Shown: piece after piece, positions 58,301 through 64,000 of the stretch | How positions within the stretch are numbered: position 1 is the first letter of the stretch | How the letters are laid out: every line of letters starts with the position of its first letter | Origin: Terebella lapidaria | Lineage: Eukaryota; Annelida; Polychaeta; Terebellida; Terebellidae | Reading direction: 5' to 3' | Assembly (NCBI GenBank): GCA_949152475.1 | Contig: OX424563.1 | Coordinates: forward strand, 5,739,001 to 5,803,000 | DNA: 64,000 nucleotides | Position numbers and translations under genes: made by a program | Notes under the pieces: generated by a model | Database searches by the model: none | What the model was told of the DNA's origin: nothing | What the model saw: the letters and a program-made list of their open reading frames with translations, nothing else

Positions 58301-59219
58301 TTAAAATATAACTTATGATGAAAAGTTCGATCTGGCTCCAATTTCGTCATCTTGAAATGCAGTTTTGGTCAACTTTTACATTGAATTTCAACTTAATACC
58401 AAGTTTGGCACATATTATGAGTTGAAATATAACTCATGGCGAAAAGTTTGATCTGGCTCCAATTTCGTCATCTTGAAATGCAGTTTTGGTCAACTTTTAC
58501 TTTGAATTTCAACTTGAAACCAAGTTGGGCAGGTATTATGAGTTGAAATATAACTTATGACGAAAAGTTTGATCTGGCTCCAATTTTGTCATCTTGAAAT
58601 GCAGTTTTGATTAACTTTTACTTTGAATTTCAACTTGAAACCATGTTTGGCACATACATGTATTATGAGTCGAAATATAACTTATGGTGAGAAGTTCGAT
58701 CTGGCTACAATTTCGTCATATTGAAATGCATTTTTGGTCAAATTTTACTTTGAATTTCAACTTGGAACCAAGTTTATAAAATACTTTCAGTTGAAATATA
58801 AATAGGTGAAAAGATTGATCTATCTGTATTTTTGTTATTTTATCAAACATGTCGAAATGGAAATTCATATGAAGAGATTTCAGTGGTGATTTTGAATTCG
58901 ACCTTCAATAACCTCGGAAAATCAGTGCAGCAATTTTGGTGGGGAAAAGAAAACAGTTGTGACTTGAGATTTAACATTTCTCTGGTAATCTTTTTAGGTT
59001 ACCGGACCTATGGTCCGATAACCTATTGCCGTCACGTTGCGTCCGTCGTCCGTCCGTCGTCCGTCCGTCGTCCGTCGTCCGTCGTCCGTCCACAGCTGTA
59101 TCTTTAAAGTTTACAGGCGGATTTTTCAGAAATTTTGCACAAAAATGCCTAAAAATATTTCAAGAGGGGATTTTTTTTAGTTTTTTGATTTTCGCATTTT
59201 TCTCAAAATGGCGGCCATT

Positions 59220-60600
59220 TTCTCAAAAACTGTCTGATCAGTTTTGAGATTTTTGTTTCAAAAGATTCCCCTTATGTACCTTTATGATGTGTATAAGTTT
59301 TGTTGTCCTTGAATCGCCGGTCTCCGTGTGGCGGCCATTTTGAATTTTTGACGGGTCGGCGAAAAATTTTTTTTTCGCCCCAAATCGCGTTACTATCCAT
59401 TTCGGGCCATTTCTAGGCAAAAAAAAATTTTTTCACCCTTTGAAAAAAATTTTGGACTTAAAAAATTTTCGGCACCTTTTTCCTTCATAATGGGAGCTGC
59501 CCGGACTGTACTCATAGAACGCTTAAAGATAGAGCTTAGATATTGGCACTTTCAAATGGGAAGTCATATATGGCGACTTGTGTGGTGACCTTGAATTTGA
59601 CCTTGGATGACCTTGAAAGGTCAAAATAGCCATTTTTGGGTCGAAAAATGCCCAAATTTGCAGCTTTTCTGTCTTTTCTCGAAAACTGTCTGATCAGTTT
59701 TGAGATTTTCGTTTTCAGAAGATTCCCCTTATGTACCTTTATGATCTGTATAAGTTTTGTTGCCCTTGAATCGCCGGTCTCCGTGTGGCGGCCATTTTGA
59801 ATTTTTGACGGGTCGGCGAAAAAAATTTTTTTTGCCCCAAATCGCGTTACTATCCATTTCGGGCCATTTCTAGGCAAAAAAAATTTTTTCACCCTTTGAA
59901 AAAAATTTTGGACTAAGAAATTTTTCGGCACTTTTTTCCTTCATAATGGGAGCTGCCCGGACTGTACTCATAGAACGCTTAAAGATAGAGCTTAGATATT
60001 GGCACTTTCAAATGGAAAGTCATATATGGCGACTTGTGTGGTGACCTTGAATTTGACCTTGGATGACCTTGAAAGGTCAAAATAGCCATTTTTGGGTCGA
60101 AAAATGCCCAAATTTGCAGCTTTTCTGTCTTTTCTCGAAAACTGTCTGATCAGTTTTGAGATTTTCGTTTCAGATGATTCCCTTTATGTACCTTTATGAT
60201 GTGTATAAGTTTTGTTGCCCTTGAATCGCTGGTCTCCGTGTGGCGGCCATTTTGAATTTTTGACAGGTCGACGAAAAAAAATTTTTTTGCCCCAAATTGC
60301 GTTACTATCCATTTTGGGCCATTTCTAGGCAAAAAAAATTTTTTCACCCTTTGAAAAAAATTTGGGACTGAAAATTTTCGGCACTTTTTTCCTTCATAAT
60401 GGGAGCTGCCTAGACTGTACTCATAGAATGCTTGAAGATAGAGCTTAGAAATTAGCACTTTCAAATGGGAAGTCATATATGAAGACTTGTGTGGTGACCT
60501 TGAATTTGACCTTGGATGACCTTGAAATGTCAAAACAGCCATTTTTGAGTCGAAAAATGCCCAAATTTGCACCTTGTGTCTTTAATCGAAAACTGTCTGA
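59220..60600 (+). repeat. Tandem triplication of about 460 bp in the B interior
   Basis: The block CAAATGGGAAGTCATATATG / GGTGACCTTGAATTTGACCT / TCTGATCAGTTTTGAGATTT / TTGAATCGCCGGTCTCCGTG recurs three times at a spacing of about 460 bp, with few differences. Internal amplification after insertion is the simplest reading. Confidence 0.65.
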
Positions 60601-61899
60601 TCACTTTTGAGATTTTTATTTCAAAACATAGTAATTGGGGTTTTTGACATGATGTGTATAAATATGTATATAGTGTATAAAGTGCCTTGAATTGCTCAAA
60701 AGGCTAGAAATTTAGGCTGAATAGGCCCCAAATTTAATTTTTGGTCGTTTTCCTTCAAATTTATCTGATCAGTTTTGAGATTTTTGTTATAAAACATGCT
60801 AATTGGGGTCCCTGACATTGTGTATAAAGATGGAGTGCTTTGAATTGCTTAAAAGGCCCCTTGAGTGTGTAAATTGGCCTCTACAGCCAAAAAATGTTTG
60901 TAGGTATAGCTGGAATTGGAAGTCATATACATGTATACCACATATATATGTGGCTTTTTTGGGTGACGTTGAACTTGACGTCAGATGACATTGAGTGCTA
61001 TATCTCAGTGTCACGTCCAACAAGAAATGTGTAAATTTCGTTTATAGACAAAAGACTTGTAGATAGACCTTGTATTTGTATTTTGAACATACATGAATAC
61101 AAGGTTATATGCTGCACACTTAATGATGACATTGAAGTTCACGAAGATGATTGGTTTATCTTAACGTCATATCTCACCTGTCCTGTTTCAACTAAAGTTG
61201 TCCGGTAACCTATCTTAGCCCTTGGGCTAATTTTTTGATTTTCGCTTTTTCTTCAAAATGGCGGCCGTTTTCGACGAAAAAGGCCTGATTTTGGACTTTG
61301 GCGGCCATTTTCTCAAAATCTGTTCAGTAACTTTTTTTCTCTTTGATACATAAGACTCCTCATATGTACTTCTATGATGTCTATAAATTTCGTTGCGCTT
61401 GAATCGCTCGAAGTGGGCCATTTTGGCCCAAACTCAGCCCAAATGGGACTTTCCCATGTTAAATTCTCCTATGCTTTATAATGGGACACATTAAAGCCTA
61501 ATATCTCACTTAATATTGAGATTAGAGACTAGGAATCAATTGTGGACATATAGGAAATGATATATGCTGAATATTGTCGTGACCTTGAATTTGACCTCTG
61601 ACCTTGGTTTCAAGGTCAGAGCGGCCGTTTTCGTCGAAAAATGGCCAATTTTGGACTTCGACGGTCGTTTTCTCAAAATCTGTTCAGTAACTTTTTTTCT
61701 TATTAATGCATGACACTCCTCCTATGTACCCCCTGTGACATGTATAAATTTCGTTGCCCTTGAATCACTCGAAGTGGGCCATTTTGGGCCCAAACTCAGC
61801 CCAAATGGGACTTTCCCATGTTAAATTCTCCTATGCTTTATAATGGGACACATTAAGCCTAATATCTCACTTAATATTGAAATTAGAGACTAGGAATGA

Positions 61900-63600
61900 A
61901 TTGTGGACATATAGGAAATGATATATGCTGAATATTCTCGTGACCTTGAATTTGACTTTTGACCTCATTTTCAAGGTCACAGGACAAAATGGCTAATATC
62001 TCGCTTATTATCGACTTTACAGCTTAGGAATCAGTTGTGAACATATAGGAAATGATATATGCTGAATATTCTTGTGACCTTGAATTTGACCTTTGACCTC
62101 ATTTTCAAGGTCACATGACAAAATGGCTAATATCTCGCTTATTATCGACTTTACAGTTTAGGAATCAATTGTGAACATATAGGAAATGATATATGCTGAA
62201 TATTTTCGTGACCTTGAATTTGACCTTTGACCTCATTTCCAAGGTCGCAGGACAAAATTGCTAATATCTCGCTTATTATCGACTTTACAGCTTAGGAATC
62301 AATTGTGAACATATAGGAAATGATATATGCTGAATATTCTCGTGGCCTTGAATTTGAGCTTTGACCTCATTTTCAAGGTCACAGGACAAAATGGCCAATA
62401 TCTTGCTTATTAGCGACTTTACAGCTTAGGAATCCATTGTGAACATATAGGAAATGATATATGCTGAATATTCTCATGACCTTGAATTTGACCTTTGACC
62501 TCATTTTCAAGGTCACAGGACAAATTGGCCAATATCTTGCTTATTAGCGACTTTACAGCTTAGGAATCAATTGTGAACATATAGGAAATGATATATGCTG
62601 AAAATTCTCGTGACCTTGAATTTGACCTTTGACCTCATTTTCAAGGTCACAGGACAGAATGGCCAATATCTTGCTTATCAGCGACTTAACAGCTTAGAAA
62701 TCAATTGTGAACATATAGGAAATGATATATGCTGAAAATTCTCATGACCTTGAATTTGACCTTTGACCTCATTTTGAAGGTCACATGACAAAATAGCTAA
62801 GATCTCGCTTATTATCGACTTTACAGCTTAGGAATCAATTGTGAACATATAGGAAATGATATACGCAGAATATTCTCATGTCCTTGAATTTGACCTTTGA
62901 CCTCATTTCCAAGGTCACAGGACAAAATTGCTGATATCTCGCTTATTATCGACTTTACAGCTTAGGAATCAATTGTGAACATATGGGAAATGATATATGC
63001 TGAATATTCTCGTGACCTTGAATTTGACCTTTGACCTCATTTTCAAGGTCACAGGACAAAATGGCCAATATCTTGCTTATTAGCGACTTTACAGCTTAGG
63101 AATCAATTGTGAACATATAGGAAATGATATATGCTGAAAATGCTCGTGACCTTGAATTTGACCTTTGACCTATTTTCAAGGTCACAGGACAAAATGGCCA
63201 ATATCTTGCTTATTAGCGACTTTACAGCTTAGGAATTAATTGTGAACATATAGGAAATGATATATGCTGAAAATTCTCATGACCTTGAATTTGACCTTTG
63301 ACCTCATTTTCAAGGTCAACAGGACAAAATGGCTAATATCTTGCTTATTATCGACTTTACAGCTTAGGAATCAATTGTGAACATATAGGAAATGATATAT
63401 TCTGAATATTTTAATGATATTGAATTTGACCTTTGACCTAAATTTCAAGGTCAGTCATTTTATTTTCAAAGTCAGATTACAAAATGGCTTATATCTCGCT
63501 TATCATCAAATTTACAGCTTAGGGGTCCATAGTGAACATATAGGAAATGATGTATGCTGAATAGTTTGGTGATCTAGAATTTAACCTTTGATCCCATTTT
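61900..63600 (+). repeat. 134-bp array with nuclear-receptor-like motifs
   Basis: GGAATCAATTGTGAACATAT recurs at 62161, 62295, 62429, 62563, 62697, 62831, 62965, 63099, 63233 and 63367, a strict 134-bp period. Nearly every unit contains TGACCTTGA, TGACCTTTGACCT and TCAAGGTCA within 40 bp. Confidence 0.8.
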
Positions 63601-63822
63601 CACGGTTAGAGATATGGCGATTTCAGTGGTCACCTTGAATTTGACTTTCAACTTTCTCGGCTTAACTCTGTATATTTCTCCGGTAACCTTACTAGCCCAT
63701 TGGGCTAATTTTTAGCCCTTGCTTTAGTTTTTCACACTTGACAGTGATATATTTGGGGCAACAGAGATGATAGGGCTACGGGGGATACACCCAAGCGGTC
63801 GTAGGCGACCGGAAGCGTCTAG

Positions 63823-64000
63823 TTTGTCTCTGATCACCAATTTATAAATGCATTTTGAGATTGATATTTTGAATGCACCATATCCTATTTGATTTGTAAT
63901 ACAAATCCAAACTCATGGGTTCCCAAAACATCCTGCAAGTGCTTCAACTCTAACCAATTTGCACACTTTGAGTTGGGCATAAATCTCCTTTGGAGCACTC
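63823..64000. other. Unclassified right edge
   Basis: AT-rich unique sequence beyond the family A right end. Nothing recognised in 178 bp. Confidence 0.4.

Larger units (their letters stand above)
58995..63709 (+). mobile_element. Family B element inserted in family A copy 2
   Basis: Left end TAGGTTACCGGACCTATGGT with TCGTCCGTCC repeats; right end TCTCCGGTAACCTTACTAGC with hairpin TAGCCC ATT GGGCTA (63693-63707). It contains a complete B-type right end of its own near 61196-61230 but no second left end, so either a nested copy lost its left end or two copies recombined. It carries three near-identical tandem segments of about 460 bp (59220-60600), then the 134-bp array. Confidence 0.7.
56415..63822 (+). 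mobile_element. Family A copy 2, split by a family B element
   Basis: The left end TGTATCCCCCG is nearly identical to copy 1 for more than 500 bp, with a longer GTCCGC/GCCCGTGTCC repeat (56464-56522). The 132-bp array (56970-57960) and the 121-bp array (57990-58800) follow. It is interrupted at CTGGTAATCTTTTT (58994), resumes at TTTAGCCCTTGCTTTAG (about 63711) and ends AGCGTCTAG at 63822. Copy 1 supplies the uninterrupted junction (CTGGTAATCTTTTTTAGCCC). Confidence 0.8.

Noticed and set aside
61900..63600. CRISPR-like array
   Set aside because: Repeats are contiguous 134-bp units without unique spacers, in an animal genome; a minisatellite.

Overview
This window is nuclear DNA from an animal. 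It has spliced genes with GT-AG introns, AATAAA polyadenylation signals, and about two thirds of its length in transposon-derived repeats. The repeat style (non-autonomous rolling-circle-like elements with internal minisatellites, plus many small terminal-inverted-repeat elements) suggests a marine lophotrochozoan, most likely a bivalve mollusc. That taxonomic call is inference from repeat style and memory, not proof.

Three genes can be supported. (1) On the + strand, exons 5348-10739, 17950-18064 and 18238-19957 join in phase into a 2,408-residue nuclear protein. It has an AT-hook, a Ski/Sno/DAC-like domain and, further on, a Cys/His segment like the Smad4-binding (SAND-like) domain of Ski. 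Its 7.2-kb intron is packed with nested repeats, and its 3' UTR is probably about 1.8 kb. (2) On the - strand, a three-codon exon (41800-41792) joins exon 41247-40558 to give a 232-residue type II membrane protein with a lysine-rich lumenal part. (3) On the + strand, six exons between 44107 and 48385 encode a 435-residue RCCD1 orthologue (RCC1 domain-containing protein 1, the KDM8/JMJD5 partner in vertebrates). Genes 2 and 3 diverge from a shared 2.3-kb interval.

The rest is mostly mobile DNA. Four repeat families, called A, B, C and D here, share one architecture. Each has a 10-13 bp motif at the left edge that recurs inverted near the right edge, then a terminal hairpin, and one or more internal tandem arrays (A: 132 and 121 bp units; C: 147 bp; B/D: about 134 bp arrays or longer repeats). 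A, B and D also carry a GTCC-type simple repeat just inside the left end. This matches Helentron-type Helitrons and their non-autonomous HINE derivatives. Copies sit inside copies: C2 (12747-17780) holds A1; A2 (56415-63822) holds a B element; 24.7-35.5 kb is a nest several levels deep. Other elements with readable boundaries are a solo LTR (22501-23238, TSD TATA), a CACTGG-ended element with 5-bp TSD (35845-37836), two TA-flanked elements nested in the first RCCD1 intron, a TTAA-flanked element (50640-51501), a fold-back complex (54315-56355), and a Ty3/gypsy pol remnant (38400-39867) cut by a LINE 3' end.

The most provocative signal is in the tandem arrays. Unrelated units repeatedly contain nuclear-receptor half-sites: TCAAGGTCA (the ERR / NR5A type) and AGGTCAAAGGTCA (a perfect DR1). 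This gives dense mobile clusters of such motifs.
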